From Agaribacillus sp965228415 (GTDB taxonomy: Bacteria; Bacteroidota; Bacteroidia; Cytophagales; Cyclobacteriaceae), in NCBI GenBank assembly GCA_965228415.1, contig OZ245814.1, positions 2,418,001 to 2,482,000 on the forward strand: a stretch of DNA of 64,000 bases, written 5' to 3'. Every line of letters starts with the position of its first letter. Position 1 is the stretch's first letter. Positions 23,968 to 33,284 of this stretch are shown piece after piece. Below the pieces are notes generated by a model, which was not told where the DNA came from, made no database searches, and saw only the letters and a list, made by a program, of their open reading frames with translations. The position numbers and the translations under genes were made by a program.

Positions 23968-24582
23968 TCACACATCAATACTTTCAATTACCTTCACCCC
24001 TGCCTTTTCCATCTCCAACAACGACTTTTCAAAATCTCCCGGTTGTAGATTAACGGCCCTGGTAGCATCTTTTATCACATAGGTATCAAATCCCAGATCT
24101 ACTGCGTCCAGCGCTGTGAACTTCACGCAATAGTCAGTGGCCAGTCCGACAATATATACCCGATCAACACGGCGCTCTTTCAGGTAGTCTCCCAAACCGG
24201 TCTTTTGTCTTTTGCCATTATCAAAAAAACCACTGTAACTGTCTATATTCGGATTTTCCCCTTTTGTAAAAACCTTAGTCACCTTTTTCATATCCAGGTC
24301 ATTACTGAACGCAGCACCATGTGAACCCTGGACACAATGCACCGGCCATAATATTTGACTTAATCCATCCAGGTCAATTACCTCACCCGGTTGATGGCCC
24401 CGATGGTTGGCAGCAAAACTACCATGGTTAGCCGGGTGGTGATCCTGGGTGGCTAACACCAAATCAAATTGCGCCTGTAGCTTGTTGATAAGTGGAACAA
24501 TCTCGTCTCCCTCCGGTACCGCCAGTGCGCCACCCGGAAGAAAATCATTTTGAACATCTACCAATATTAATGCTGTTCTCAT
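23968..24582 (-). CDS. pncA: Nicotinamidase
   Basis: A 204-residue isochorismatase-fold hydrolase that deamidates nicotinamide to nicotinate. The triad is Asp9 (LVDVQNDFLPGG), Lys107 (VFTKGENPNIDSYSGF) and Cys152 (GLATDYCVKFTA); the metal site is formed by Asp47/His49 (TQDHHP) and His82 (WPVHCVQGS). It is the last gene of a tight minus-strand cluster after the Nudix gene (1-bp gap), with prs-like and pncB upstream. Its product feeds PncB, closing the Preiss-Handler salvage entry. Confidence 0.95.
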   Translation of the reverse strand: MRTALILVDVQNDFLPGGALAVPEGDEIVPLINKLQAQFDLVLATQDHHPANHGSFAANHRGHQPGEVIDLDGLSQILWPVHCVQGSHGAAFSNDLDMKKVTKVFTKGENPNIDSYSGFFDNGKRQKTGLGDYLKERRVDRVYIVGLATDYCVKFTALDAVDLGFDTYVIKDATRAVNLQPGDFEKSLLEMEKAGVKVIESIDV

Positions 24583-24583
24583 T

Positions 24584-25105
24584 TTACCCGGATAAAATTG
24601 TTAACAATTGTTGCTGTTCTTTTGCAGAGAGATCAAATAACGTGGTCTTATCGTATAAACTCAACCTGATGTCATCTTCGAGCCGCTTACGTGCGGCGGA
24701 CAGGATATCCCGGTGATCGAAAGCGAGTTGATTAATGTGATCCAGATTCACCCATGACAGGCCTTTCGCATCCGATCCTGCTTTTGCCAACTTCGCTTCC
24801 TCCCCTACAACTGCATAGTAGGCCAGTGTAATCGTATGACCACGCGGATCCCTTCCCGGATCTCCAAACGCGCCAAACAATCTCAGTGGTGACACTGTCA
24901 GTCCTGTTTCCTCCAGCAGCTCTCTCCCGGCTGCCACTTCAAGCGCCTCATGCGGATCGACAAAACCTCCAGGCAAAGCCCAACATCCTTTAAAAGGCTC
25001 GCGTGCCCGTTTGATTAACAGGAGCGATAGTTGATCGTCCTGCCACCTGAAGAGCGCACAATCTACCGTTACAGCCGGCCTGGGAAATTCATACTGATAT
25101 GGCAT
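24584..25105 (-). CDS. Nudix hydrolase
   Basis: A 173-residue protein with a complete Nudix box at about residues 47-69 (GGFVDPHEALEVAAGRELL, then EETG). Start taken as the ATG at 25105; a TTG two codons upstream is less likely. The N-terminal VTVDCALFRWQDDQLSLLLI and the C-terminal helix are like ADP-ribose pyrophosphatase and NrtR-type domains, but the DNA-binding helix of NrtR is not evident. Between prs-like and pncA genes it probably acts on ADP-ribose or another NAD metabolite. Confidence 0.85.
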   Translation of the reverse strand: MPYQYEFPRPAVTVDCALFRWQDDQLSLLLIKRAREPFKGCWALPGGFVDPHEALEVAAGRELLEETGLTVSPLRLFGAFGDPGRDPRGHTITLAYYAVVGEEAKLAKAGSDAKGLSWVNLDHINQLAFDHRDILSAARKRLEDDIRLSLYDKTTLFDLSAKEQQQLLTILSG

Positions 25106-25107
25106 GA

Positions 25108-26031
25108 TCAAAATGTTTTTAATTTTTGCGCAATCAGCGAGGCCACACTTTCCACTGTCAGGAAATTATTCTCCAAAGCCAATACATTGGGATGAGTATC
25201 GGTACATACCATGGCCGTAATGGTAGTGCTTTCCTTAATTTTTTGCAAGGCATCTTTGTTAAACAAACCATGAGTAGCAATTACACAGATCTTTTTCGCT
25301 CCCGCATCATGGTAGGCATTGGCGGCATTGATCAACGAGCCCCCGGTTCTTATCATGTCGTCATAAATCACCACTGTTTTATCCTTCACATCGGCAGAAA
25401 TCGACGTAATCTCTGTTTCCTCGCCGCTAATTCTTCTTTTAAACACAAAGGCAGCATTAACATTGATATCGTTGGCTAACGACTCTACCCATTTGGCCCT
25501 GCCCGAATCCGTGCACGCCAACACAAAGTTGTCGCCACCCAGTCTTCGGGCTGCTTTGAGGATAATTGATTTACAATATAAATGCACCGGCACTACTGAT
25601 CCTTCAAAATAATGCGGCAACCCTTCCGAGTGCAAATCCATGAACATAAACCTGTTTCTGCGACTGGTTTGGGGCAAGGAGGAAAATAAGCTGGCTCTTG
25701 TTTTGGCCGTTACGATCTCGCCCGGTTTTATGGCCCTTTCCATGGTAGAATATCCATAGTACGGGATGACCACAGTCAGGGATAATGCACCATTTCTCAC
25801 CACTGCATAGGCCAGGTCGTACAACTCCAGTGTATCGCTGTCAGATATAGTTCCACCAATAACAATTACATCTTTGCCATCGACATCACTTAGTATTCTC
25901 TGGTATCTTTCGCCGTCCGGAAAAATTTTCTTCTCAATTTTCCCCGGATAAAACCCACCCTGTTCAATTATTTTATCCTTTAAATAAGCGTAATTTTCCG
26001 TGCTAAATATCAGGTTATTGTCTTTGGTCAT
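25108..26031 (-). CDS. prs: Ribose-phosphate pyrophosphokinase (PRPP synthetase)-like
   Basis: A 307-residue PRPP synthetase homologue making PRPP from ribose 5-phosphate and ATP. Seen: KIFPDGERYQRI near the start, the HSEGLPHYF region with the catalytic-type histidine (MFMDLHSEG), KRRISGEETEI and the PRPP loop TVVIYDDMIRTGGS at about residues 215-228. It is more diverged than the standard housekeeping Prs, for example in the loop between the GGTISDSD and PYYGYSTMERA parts. It overlaps pncB by 17 bp, so it likely supplies PRPP for nicotinate ribosylation. A second, housekeeping prs is expected elsewhere in the genome. Confidence 0.85.
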   Translation of the reverse strand: MTKDNNLIFSTENYAYLKDKIIEQGGFYPGKIEKKIFPDGERYQRILSDVDGKDVIVIGGTISDSDTLELYDLAYAVVRNGALSLTVVIPYYGYSTMERAIKPGEIVTAKTRASLFSSLPQTSRRNRFMFMDLHSEGLPHYFEGSVVPVHLYCKSIILKAARRLGGDNFVLACTDSGRAKWVESLANDINVNAAFVFKRRISGEETEITSISADVKDKTVVIYDDMIRTGGSLINAANAYHDAGAKKICVIATHGLFNKDALQKIKESTTITAMVCTDTHPNVLALENNFLTVESVASLIAQKLKTF

Positions 26032-27505
26032 TTTCCATATTTCTTAGTTTTAAAATAAGGCTGGTTTTCAGCTCATATAATGACGCCTCCAGTCCAACGG
26101 GGTAGCTGTGAGGATTTACAAATCGCTTGACGCCGCTGTGAAAACGCTCCAGCTCTTCGGCGACCCTGGTTTTGATCTCTTCAATGTCAGGCAGTTTATA
26201 AACTAATTTACCCCGTTCAAAAACGGGCTCCAACAGATTTTTATGCGACAGGGTGTGTGCAGCCAATTTTTTCCTCCTGGTAGCATCCATAGGATCTACT
26301 ATAGAAATTTTTCCTTCAGGGGGGTGTTGGCTGTCAAATATCATATCTGCCAATGCCTTATCCTGATCATAGTAACGCCTGACCTGCTGGATGCCCGGGT
26401 TATTCATTTTAATGGCCTGTTCAGACAATTTTATTTTATAATCCCATTTCCCCGAACCATCCCGGATAGCGGACATTTTATAAACCGCTCCTAAAGCCGG
26501 TTGGTCAAAGGCGGTCACTAGCTTGGTGCCAACGCCCCAAACATCGATAGCAGCATTTTGTTCGGTCTTCAAACTATTGATAATGTGCTCGTCCAGGTCA
26601 TTGCTGGCTACAATTACGGTATCCTGAAATCCGGCCTGATCCAATATTTCCCGCGCTTTTACACTAAAGTAGGCCAGATCACCGGAGTCAATTCTTACGC
26701 CGATAAGCTTTTTACCATTGGCCTTTAGCGATTTTCCAACGGTCACCGCATTTTCCACTCCTTTTAGCGTGTCATAAGTATCGACCAAAAAAATGCAGTT
26801 GTCGGGCATTGCCCGGGCATATGCCTCAAATGCTTCGGGCTCAGAATCAAAACTCATCACCCAGCTATGAGCCTGGGTACCGCTGACGGGGATACCAAAC
26901 AACTTTCCCGCCAAAACGTTGGACGTAGAACTGCATCCCCCAATATAAGCAGCACGGCTTGCAGATAAGGCGCCGTCTATCCCCTGTGCCCTGCGAAGCC
27001 CAAACTCTATTACCTTGTCTCCCTTCGCTGCCAGGTTGACCCTGGCTGCCTTTGTAGCGATCAGCGACTGAAAGTTGATCATGTTTAAGAGCGGTGTTTC
27101 TATTAATTGTCCCTGGATAATAGGCCCTTTCACCCTGATCATCGGTTCGTGGGGAAATACGATCATTCCTTCAGGCATGGCGTCTACATCACAGGTAAAA
27201 TCCATGCGCCCCAGGTAATCCAGGAATTCATTCTCAAATATGGGATTGCCCCTGCTGTCTTTCACGGTTTGCAGGTAAGTCAAATCCTCGTTGGAAAATT
27301 TAAAATTATTGAGAAAGTCAACGACATATTCCAGGCCACAAGCGACGGTAAAACCACCCTTAAAAGGGTTTTTTCGAAAAAATAAATTAAATACGGCCTG
27401 TTGATCTGCCTTTCCTGACTTCCAATAACCGTAGGCCATGGTTAATTGAAACAAATCGGTCAGCATCGTCATTGACCCGTCATACAATCGTTCAATGATC
27501 TTCAT
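26015..27505 (-). CDS. pncB: Nicotinate phosphoribosyltransferase
   Basis: A 496-residue enzyme joining nicotinate and PRPP to nicotinate mononucleotide. Motifs: LTDLFQLTMAYGYW at the start, EFGLRRAQGIDGALSASRAA, the phosphorylated His213 in SGTQAHSWVMSF, GVRIDSGDLAY and GVGTKLVTAFDQPALGAVYK. The length and C-terminal extension fit the long PncB form. The ATG at 27505 is used; a TTG two codons earlier is the alternative. First gene of the pncB-prs-nudix-pncA cluster, which encodes a full nicotinamide-to-NaMN route. A TAnnTTTG -7 match lies at 27580-27587 on the minus strand. Confidence 0.95.
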   Translation of the reverse strand: MKIIERLYDGSMTMLTDLFQLTMAYGYWKSGKADQQAVFNLFFRKNPFKGGFTVACGLEYVVDFLNNFKFSNEDLTYLQTVKDSRGNPIFENEFLDYLGRMDFTCDVDAMPEGMIVFPHEPMIRVKGPIIQGQLIETPLLNMINFQSLIATKAARVNLAAKGDKVIEFGLRRAQGIDGALSASRAAYIGGCSSTSNVLAGKLFGIPVSGTQAHSWVMSFDSEPEAFEAYARAMPDNCIFLVDTYDTLKGVENAVTVGKSLKANGKKLIGVRIDSGDLAYFSVKAREILDQAGFQDTVIVASNDLDEHIINSLKTEQNAAIDVWGVGTKLVTAFDQPALGAVYKMSAIRDGSGKWDYKIKLSEQAIKMNNPGIQQVRRYYDQDKALADMIFDSQHPPEGKISIVDPMDATRRKKLAAHTLSHKNLLEPVFERGKLVYKLPDIEEIKTRVAEELERFHSGVKRFVNPHSYPVGLEASLYELKTSLILKLRNMENDQRQ

Positions 27506-27597
27506 TGGCAAACATCAAGGTTAGTTTTAAGGCAGTATCTTTTATTAGAGTGGCCATAGAGAACCAAAAGTCTGATTCTCAAAGCTATTAGCAAACG

Positions 27598-28341
27598 TTA
27601 AATCAAGGCTATCTGGCTATCTTTAATATCCATATTGTGATAGACCTTTTGCACATCATCATTATCTTCCAGCGCTTCCACCAGCTTCATGACACCCAAC
27701 AATTGGTCATCTTCCAGGACTTTCAGATTATTAGGTATTCTTTGTAATTCCGCGGTTTCAGAGATAAGATTCAGCTCTTCGAGCTTTTTTTGCATATTGC
27801 CGAAATCTTCCATAGCGCAGGAAACATTCAAATAACCTTCATCAATCTCTACATCTTCCGCTCCCCCGTCTATCAAGTCCAAAGTCAGTTCATCTTCATC
27901 CAGTTCCGCAGGCGCCGGGATATTGAAGACGCCTTTGCGGTCGAAGATAAACTCCAGTGAGCCGTTGGTACCTAAGTTACCACCGTATTTAGAAAAGGCA
28001 GCCCTGACGTCTGATACGGTTCGATTTAAATTATCGGTGGTGCATTCTACAAAAATGGCTACGCCGTAGGGACCGTATCCTTCATAGGTGGTCTCCATAT
28101 AATTAGCAGCATCATCACCCGAACCTTTTTTTACCGCTCTTTCAATGGTATCTTTTGGCATGTTTACCCCTTTGGCATTTTGAATAGCCAGGCGAAGTCT
28201 GGGGTTTCCATCCGGATCGGGTCCTCCTTCCTTGGAAGCTACGGTGATTTCTTTGATGATCTTAGTAAATATTTTACCTCGCTTGGCATCTTGCGCCCCT
28301 TTTCTTCTTTTTATATTAGCCCATTTACTATGTCCAGCCAT
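27598..28341 (-). CDS. YebC/PmpR family regulator
   Basis: A 247-residue protein of the highly conserved YebC family: start AGHSKWANIKRRKGAQDAKR, VASKEGGPDPDGNPRLRLAI, NMPKDTIERAVKKGSG and the acidic middle domain. Members bind DNA as regulators or help ribosomes at difficult peptide stretches. Length and motifs are complete. It has a promoter-like TTTG-N18-TATTTTTG upstream and is separated from pncB by 92 bp. Confidence 0.95.
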   Translation of the reverse strand: MAGHSKWANIKRRKGAQDAKRGKIFTKIIKEITVASKEGGPDPDGNPRLRLAIQNAKGVNMPKDTIERAVKKGSGDDAANYMETTYEGYGPYGVAIFVECTTDNLNRTVSDVRAAFSKYGGNLGTNGSLEFIFDRKGVFNIPAPAELDEDELTLDLIDGGAEDVEIDEGYLNVSCAMEDFGNMQKKLEELNLISETAELQRIPNNLKVLEDDQLLGVMKLVEALEDNDDVQKVYHNMDIKDSQIALI

Positions 28342-28395
28342 TTTATTTTTAGGTTAAGTTTTCTGCTACCGTTATTTAATTGGAAATTTAGTGAA

Positions 28396-28425
28396 CAAAA
28401 ATAATTTTTTTCGGAAAAATTCAAA
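28396..28425 (-). promoter_or_regulatory. Bacteroidota-type promoter of yebC
   Basis: On the minus strand TTTG (28425-28422), 18 bp, then TATTTTTG (28403-28396) approach the phylum consensus; the spacer is one base short of 19. The yebC ATG follows about 55 bp later. Confidence 0.5.
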
Positions 28426-28451
28426 GCAAACAAAACACATCGATTTTTAAT

Positions 28452-29315
28452 TTATCGGGCCGTTTTATTTTGCAGATGCTCTTTGTACCAAACATTTCCG
28501 ATTACGCCCACCAGCACGACAGCCATGCCAAAGTAGGTTAATAGATTAAAATGTTCATCAAAAATGACAAAGCCATACAAAAGCGCAAAAATCAACCCGA
28601 TGTATTTTAAAATCGCCACTTTGGAAAGCTCCTCCGATTGATACGATTTGGTCAGAAAATATTGGGCAAACTGGGTTAAAAGGCCTATGGCTATCAGTAC
28701 AATCCACTCGAATGCACCTTGCGGCTGCACCCAATTAAACAATGAATACGCCCCACTAATGGGAAGCGCCACGAGCGGAAAATAAAAGACAATCACCAGG
28801 GGGTGCTCCGAGCGATGTAGTTTGCGGATGATATTATAAGCCAGGCCTGAAAACAAACCCGACGTCAGGCCCAGGAACATATAAAACCCTGACACACGTG
28901 TATCAAAACCCTCCACGATCAGCACCCCGGCAAAAGCGGTCAGAAAAAACAACCATTGCACGGGCTTCACCTTTTCCCTGACAATATAGACACCGAGAAT
29001 AGCCGTAAATATCGGTGAGATATATTGAATGGTGGCAGCGCTTGCAAGCGGTATTTTTTGCAGGGTGATAAAAAACAAAATTAAAGCTGTCGCTCCTACC
29101 AAACCCCTGGATATCAGCAGAAAATGATTATTGCCCCAAACATTGACTTTGTTGAATTTCAGAATGCTGGCGCTAATGACCAGGGAAATCACGGATCTGA
29201 AAAAAATAATTTCCACGGCCGGAATATTTGGCACCAATTTAACACCCACATTCATCAGGGAAAACAATATAGTTGCCAACAGCATGTTCTTAACACCCGG
29301 AGAAAGTCTGGCCAT
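28452..29315 (-). CDS. EamA/DMT superfamily transporter
   Basis: A 287-residue membrane protein with ten predicted helices in two EamA repeats, e.g. LLATILFSLMNVGVKLV, FFRSVISLVISASILKF, LASAATIQYISPIFTAILG and, in the second half, VAILKYIGLIFALLYGFVIF. EamA proteins export amino acids, metabolites or drugs; the substrate is not evident. ATG at 29315 chosen over a TTG at 29324. It follows the nitroreductase gene by only a few bases and is likely co-transcribed with it. Confidence 0.88.
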   Translation of the reverse strand: MARLSPGVKNMLLATILFSLMNVGVKLVPNIPAVEIIFFRSVISLVISASILKFNKVNVWGNNHFLLISRGLVGATALILFFITLQKIPLASAATIQYISPIFTAILGVYIVREKVKPVQWLFFLTAFAGVLIVEGFDTRVSGFYMFLGLTSGLFSGLAYNIIRKLHRSEHPLVIVFYFPLVALPISGAYSLFNWVQPQGAFEWIVLIAIGLLTQFAQYFLTKSYQSEELSKVAILKYIGLIFALLYGFVIFDEHFNLLTYFGMAVVLVGVIGNVWYKEHLQNKTAR

Positions 29316-29324
29316 AAAAATCAA

Positions 29325-29918
29325 TTACAAGGCCTTCTCCCACCCATCTCCGAAACATATTTCAGACAGGGGTTTTCTTGCCCTTGTTCCCAATTCTGAA
29401 GCTTTGGATTTTTCGTCCAGTATATTCGGATCTCCCAGGTAGCCCATGGCCATGGCGGTAATAGCTTCATAATCTTCAGGAATATTAAAAAATTCCCGGG
29501 CCTTATCTGGCGAAAACCCGGCCATCTGATGAACATATAAATTTTCAGCCATGGCTTGCAGCGACAGACTGGCGGCGGCCTGTCCAACATCATAGGAGAA
29601 ATGTCTGTTAGGCTTCTGATTATGAGTAAAACTCTTTTTCCCACACGCCAGGATCAACACTGGAGCATTTTTTGCCCACTTTTGGTTGAATTCACCCAGC
29701 GAATCCAATACTTTGGTATAGGAGTCATTTTGACCTTTTATGCCAACAATAAATCGCCATGGCTGCTCATTAAAACAGGAAGCTGCCCATCTTGCCGCTT
29801 CCAATACACTTTTGATGACTTCTAATGCTATGGGTTTATCCGCAAACGCCCGGGGGCTCCATCGGTTTTTAATAAGCTCGTGAATAGGATATGCTGTCTG
29901 GGCTGATTTATTGCTCAT
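29325..29918 (-). CDS. Nitroreductase family protein
   Basis: A 197-residue FMN-dependent oxidoreductase. It shows the family's HELIKNRWSPRAFADKPI entry, the ARWAASCFNEQPWRFIV FMN-binding region and the AITAMAMGYLGDP C-terminal motif. It may reduce nitro compounds, quinones or enones with NAD(P)H. Paired with the EamA transporter on the same strand. Divergent from the BCP gene, with 103 bp between starts. Confidence 0.9.
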   Translation of the reverse strand: MSNKSAQTAYPIHELIKNRWSPRAFADKPIALEVIKSVLEAARWAASCFNEQPWRFIVGIKGQNDSYTKVLDSLGEFNQKWAKNAPVLILACGKKSFTHNQKPNRHFSYDVGQAAASLSLQAMAENLYVHQMAGFSPDKAREFFNIPEDYEAITAMAMGYLGDPNILDEKSKASELGTRARKPLSEICFGDGWEKAL

Positions 29919-30021
29919 GATAAATTTTCGGTTTACAGTTCAATAATGAGGACAATATTAGTTAAAAATCGGTTTGTAAATTGATATTTTTAGCGCTTTT
30001 TTGGAGAAATCTATTAGCAGG

Positions 30022-30477
30022 ATGGCATTAAAATTACAGACCCAGGCACCCGATTTCACCTTGCCCAGCACCGGCGGGACAGATTTCACATTAAGTAATC
30101 ATCTTGGTACAGCTTGTATTATTTATTTTTACCCTAAAGATTTTACGCCGGGTTGCACCCGTGAAGCCTGCGAATTCCGGGATCAATTTGCGGCATTCAG
30201 AAATCTGGATATTCCGGTTTATGGCATAAGCCGGGATTCCATCAGCACGCACCTGAAATTTAAGAAGAAACATGCGCTGCCTTTCGATCTTTTGGCCGAT
30301 GTTAAAGGACGGGTGGCACGTCAGTATCAGGCGCTCATGCCCATTGTGGGCATCACAAAGCGGGTTACCTATTTACTGGGAAAGGATCATAAAATTGTCG
30401 CGGTCTGTGACAGCCTCTTTGATTTCAATGTGCATATCTCAGAAATGAAGAAGAAAATTACGACAGAGCTCAGCTAA
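30022..30477 (+). CDS. Thiol peroxidase, BCP-type peroxiredoxin
   Basis: A 151-residue peroxiredoxin removing peroxides with thioredoxin. Peroxidatic Cys45 and resolving Cys50 lie five apart in KDFTPGCTREACEFRD, the hallmark of the BCP/PrxQ group. The ATG at 30022 is chosen over a TTG at 30001. The N-terminal APDFTLPSTGG and mid ISRDSISTHLKFKKKHALPF are typical. Divergent from the nitroreductase, a possible link to redox stress. Single gene. Confidence 0.92.
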   Translation: MALKLQTQAPDFTLPSTGGTDFTLSNHLGTACIIYFYPKDFTPGCTREACEFRDQFAAFRNLDIPVYGISRDSISTHLKFKKKHALPFDLLADVKGRVARQYQALMPIVGITKRVTYLLGKDHKIVAVCDSLFDFNVHISEMKKKITTELS

Positions 30478-30513
30478 CAAGTTGGCTAAGGTAAATGCTT
30501 GGATGATTTACTT

Positions 30514-31164
30514 TTAAACCAGGATTCCGTCTCTCATTTCGATTTTTCGGTCTGCCAGGTTTGCCAGTTCCTGGTTGTGCGTGACGATGACGAAAGTCTG
30601 TCCTAATTCATCGCGAAGCTTGAAGAAAAGTTTGTGAAGTTCTTCGGCATTTTTGGAGTCGAGGTTTCCGCTTGGCTCATCCGCGAAGACAATAGAGGGG
30701 CTATTTACCAACGCCCGGGCCACGGCAGACCGTTGTTGCTCGCCGCCCGATAGCTCGGAAGGTTTGTGATCTCCCCGTTGATCAATGCCCAATAATCCCA
30801 TCAATTCCTTGGCGCGATCCTGTACCTCACGATCGCTAAAGTTCCCGATATAACCAGGGATACAAATATTTTCAAACGCAGTAAACTCCGGCAACAGATT
30901 ATGAAACTGAAATATAAACCCAATTTTCTGATTCCTCAATTTGGACAGATCACTATTCTTTAAATTGATCAAATCTTTGTTTTCCAGAAAGAGGGAACCC
31001 GCGTCCGGCCGGTCCAGGGTGCCCAAAATATGAAGCAACGTACTTTTTCCCGCTCCCGAGGCGCCCACTATGGATACAATTTCTCCTTTTTGGATTGATA
31101 TGTCAATCCCTTTTAATACCTGGAGATCCCCGTAAGACTTGGCTATGTTTTGAGCTGAAAGCAT
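30514..31164 (-). CDS. ABC transporter ATP-binding protein (LolD/MacB type)
   Basis: A 216-residue ATPase: Walker A GASGAGKSTLLH, Q-loop FIFQFHNLLPEF, signature LSGGEQQRSAVARAL, Walker B IVFADEPSGNLD. The sequence FQFHNLLPEFTAFEN is typical of the LolD/MacB family, which drives lipoprotein release or mechano-transmission with a FtsX-like permease. No permease gene adjoins it in the window, so its partner is encoded elsewhere, as is common in this phylum. Confidence 0.9.
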   Translation of the reverse strand: MLSAQNIAKSYGDLQVLKGIDISIQKGEIVSIVGASGAGKSTLLHILGTLDRPDAGSLFLENKDLINLKNSDLSKLRNQKIGFIFQFHNLLPEFTAFENICIPGYIGNFSDREVQDRAKELMGLLGIDQRGDHKPSELSGGEQQRSAVARALVNSPSIVFADEPSGNLDSKNAEELHKLFFKLRDELGQTFVIVTHNQELANLADRKIEMRDGILV

Positions 31165-31339
31165 TAACTTTTAAATAATTGATAAATATCCTGAAAAAAC
31201 AATTCCTAAACATAACAAATTACTTAAATAAATTATTGCATGCATTATAAATTATTAGCCACAAATTATCTGCACTTATTTAATCCGCAAACCTTGAAAT
31301 ATCTAACCAAATGATATATCTTCGTCCAAAATTTCAAGC

Positions 31340-32551
31340 ATGAATATACACGAATACCAAGCAAAAGAGATACTTAAAAATTACGGCGTTGCTATTCAGC
31401 AAGGGATTGTGGTGGAAAGTCCTGAAAAAGCTACTGACGCCGCGAAAACTTTAGCTGACCAAACCGGTACCGGCTGGTTCGTAGTGAAAGCTCAAATACA
31501 CGCAGGTGGACGGGGCAAAGGAAAGGTGCAGGAGACGGATTCCAACGGTGTAGTTCTGGCCAAGAGCCTGGAGGAAGTTCCGGGAAAGGTTAAAAATATA
31601 ATCGGCGGAACCTTAGTGACTCACCAAACAGGACCACAAGGCAAAAAAGTCAATAAGGTGTTGATCGCCGAAGATGTCTATTATCCAGGCGAATCTGACC
31701 CCAAAGAATTTTACTTAAGTATTTTGCTTGACAGGGCCAAAGGTTGCAATGTAATCATGGCTTCCACCGAAGGCGGAATGGATATTGAAGAAGTTGCCGC
31801 CGCTACGCCCGAAAAAATCATCAAAGAATGGATAGATCCGGGTGTTGGTTTGCAACCTTTTCAGGCTCGTAAAGTGGCATTTGCCCTGGGGCTCGAAGGT
31901 AAGGCAATGAAGGAGATGGTGAAATTCATTTTTGCCCTCTACAAAGCATATGAAGCCACTGATTCGTCGATGTTTGAAATAAATCCCGTTTTAAAAACTT
32001 CCGATGATAAAATCCTGGCAGTAGATGCCAAGGTAAACCTGGATGAAAACGCATTATTCCGGCATAAAGATCTGGCGGAGTTAAGAGACATCACGGAAGA
32101 GGATCCCCTGGAGGTTGAGGCTGGTAAAAACGGGCTGAACTATGTAAAACTTGACGGCAATGTAGGTTGTATGGTTAATGGCGCCGGACTTGCCATGGCT
32201 ACCATGGACATCATAAAATTATCCGGTGGCGATCCTGCCAACTTTTTGGATGTAGGCGGCGGTGCCAATGCCGAAACAGTTGAGGCAGGTTTCAGAATCA
32301 TATTAAAAGACCCGAATGTTAAAGCCATACTGATCAATATCTTTGGTGGAATCGTAAGGTGTGACCGGGTAGCCAGTGGCGTTGTAGAAGCTTATAAAAA
32401 TATCGGTGAGATTAATGTTCCCATAATTGTAAGATTGCAGGGAACCAATGCGGAAGAAGGCGCCAAAATCATTGAGGAATCAGGATTACAGGTTACTTCA
32501 GCCATCTTGTTAAAAGACGCCGCACAAAAAGTAAAAGACGTACTTAGCTAG
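31340..32551 (+). CDS. sucC: Succinyl-CoA ligase (ADP-forming), beta subunit
   Basis: A 403-residue TCA-cycle subunit coupling succinyl-CoA cleavage to ATP. ATP-grasp domain start MNIHEYQAKEILKNYG, KAQIHAGGRGKGK, EINPVL; the C-terminal domain has GLNYVKLDGNVGCMVNGAGLA and ILINIFGGIVRCD with the usual succinyl-CoA-binding glycines. The alpha subunit gene sucD is not in the window, so the pair is split in this genome. Confidence 0.96.
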   Translation: MNIHEYQAKEILKNYGVAIQQGIVVESPEKATDAAKTLADQTGTGWFVVKAQIHAGGRGKGKVQETDSNGVVLAKSLEEVPGKVKNIIGGTLVTHQTGPQGKKVNKVLIAEDVYYPGESDPKEFYLSILLDRAKGCNVIMASTEGGMDIEEVAAATPEKIIKEWIDPGVGLQPFQARKVAFALGLEGKAMKEMVKFIFALYKAYEATDSSMFEINPVLKTSDDKILAVDAKVNLDENALFRHKDLAELRDITEEDPLEVEAGKNGLNYVKLDGNVGCMVNGAGLAMATMDIIKLSGGDPANFLDVGGGANAETVEAGFRIILKDPNVKAILINIFGGIVRCDRVASGVVEAYKNIGEINVPIIVRLQGTNAEEGAKIIEESGLQVTSAILLKDAAQKVKDVLS

Positions 32552-32675
32552 TCGCTTTTATTTGTTACCGGTAGGAAGCAAGCTTGTTAATTTTTCCAGC
32601 CTTTCCCGATGATTGGTGTCTGGTGTCCTGGACAAAGTGGCCATAGATGATTGACAAACAACAAAAAACACCAGG

Positions 32676-33122
32676 ATGAAAGAAACAAGGCATTTTATTG
32701 GAGCCAAAACCACAAAGGAAAAAATGTTTGAAGCTATCACACTGCCCGAAGAGCTTCAAAAATGGTGGGCGACAACCGCCAAAGGCATTCCGGAAACCGG
32801 CCAAACCCTGGAGTTGCATTTTCATGAATTAACTATCTTAAAGTTCCGGTATACTGAAATGATACCATCGGAAAAGCTGGTGCTGACCTGTCATGACGGT
32901 TTTGGCCCGTGGCAGGATACGGTGCTAACATTTGAAATAGAAGAGAAGGACGACCAGATTTTTTTGACGCACACTCATGGCAATATAAAACCCGATGATG
33001 TGGAAGCACTCACTTATTTCACTTCTAAATGGACGGTTTACCTATTAAGCCTAAAAAACCTGCTGGAAAAAGGCGCGGGAACACCCTATCCTAAAGAGAT
33101 AAAGTTGTATCACGGGGATTGA
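32676..33122 (+). CDS. SRPBCC / AHSA1-like domain protein
   Basis: A 148-residue START-fold protein of the AHSA1 type: FEAITLPEELQKWWATTAKG, LEFHELTILKFRYTEMIPSEKL-like strands, and the FTHTHGNI-like LTHTHGN turn before the long C-terminal helix (FTSKWTVYLLSLKNLLEKG). These bind hydrophobic ligands or assist protein function; the ligand is unknown. Single gene after sucC, with a 124-bp gap. Confidence 0.85.
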   Translation: MKETRHFIGAKTTKEKMFEAITLPEELQKWWATTAKGIPETGQTLELHFHELTILKFRYTEMIPSEKLVLTCHDGFGPWQDTVLTFEIEEKDDQIFLTHTHGNIKPDDVEALTYFTSKWTVYLLSLKNLLEKGAGTPYPKEIKLYHGD

Positions 33123-33284
33123 GGTCCTCTTCCCGCGATAATAAATTTTAATCATCTCAATTCACCAATTTACCCCAAAGATCTCACCTCTTGTACAGCC
33201 TTAATATGTGTCTTTAGTAAATTAGCAATAATCGGATTGACCAGTCCCTGAGAAAGCTCTATCATTGGGAAAAACAGCTTAAAT

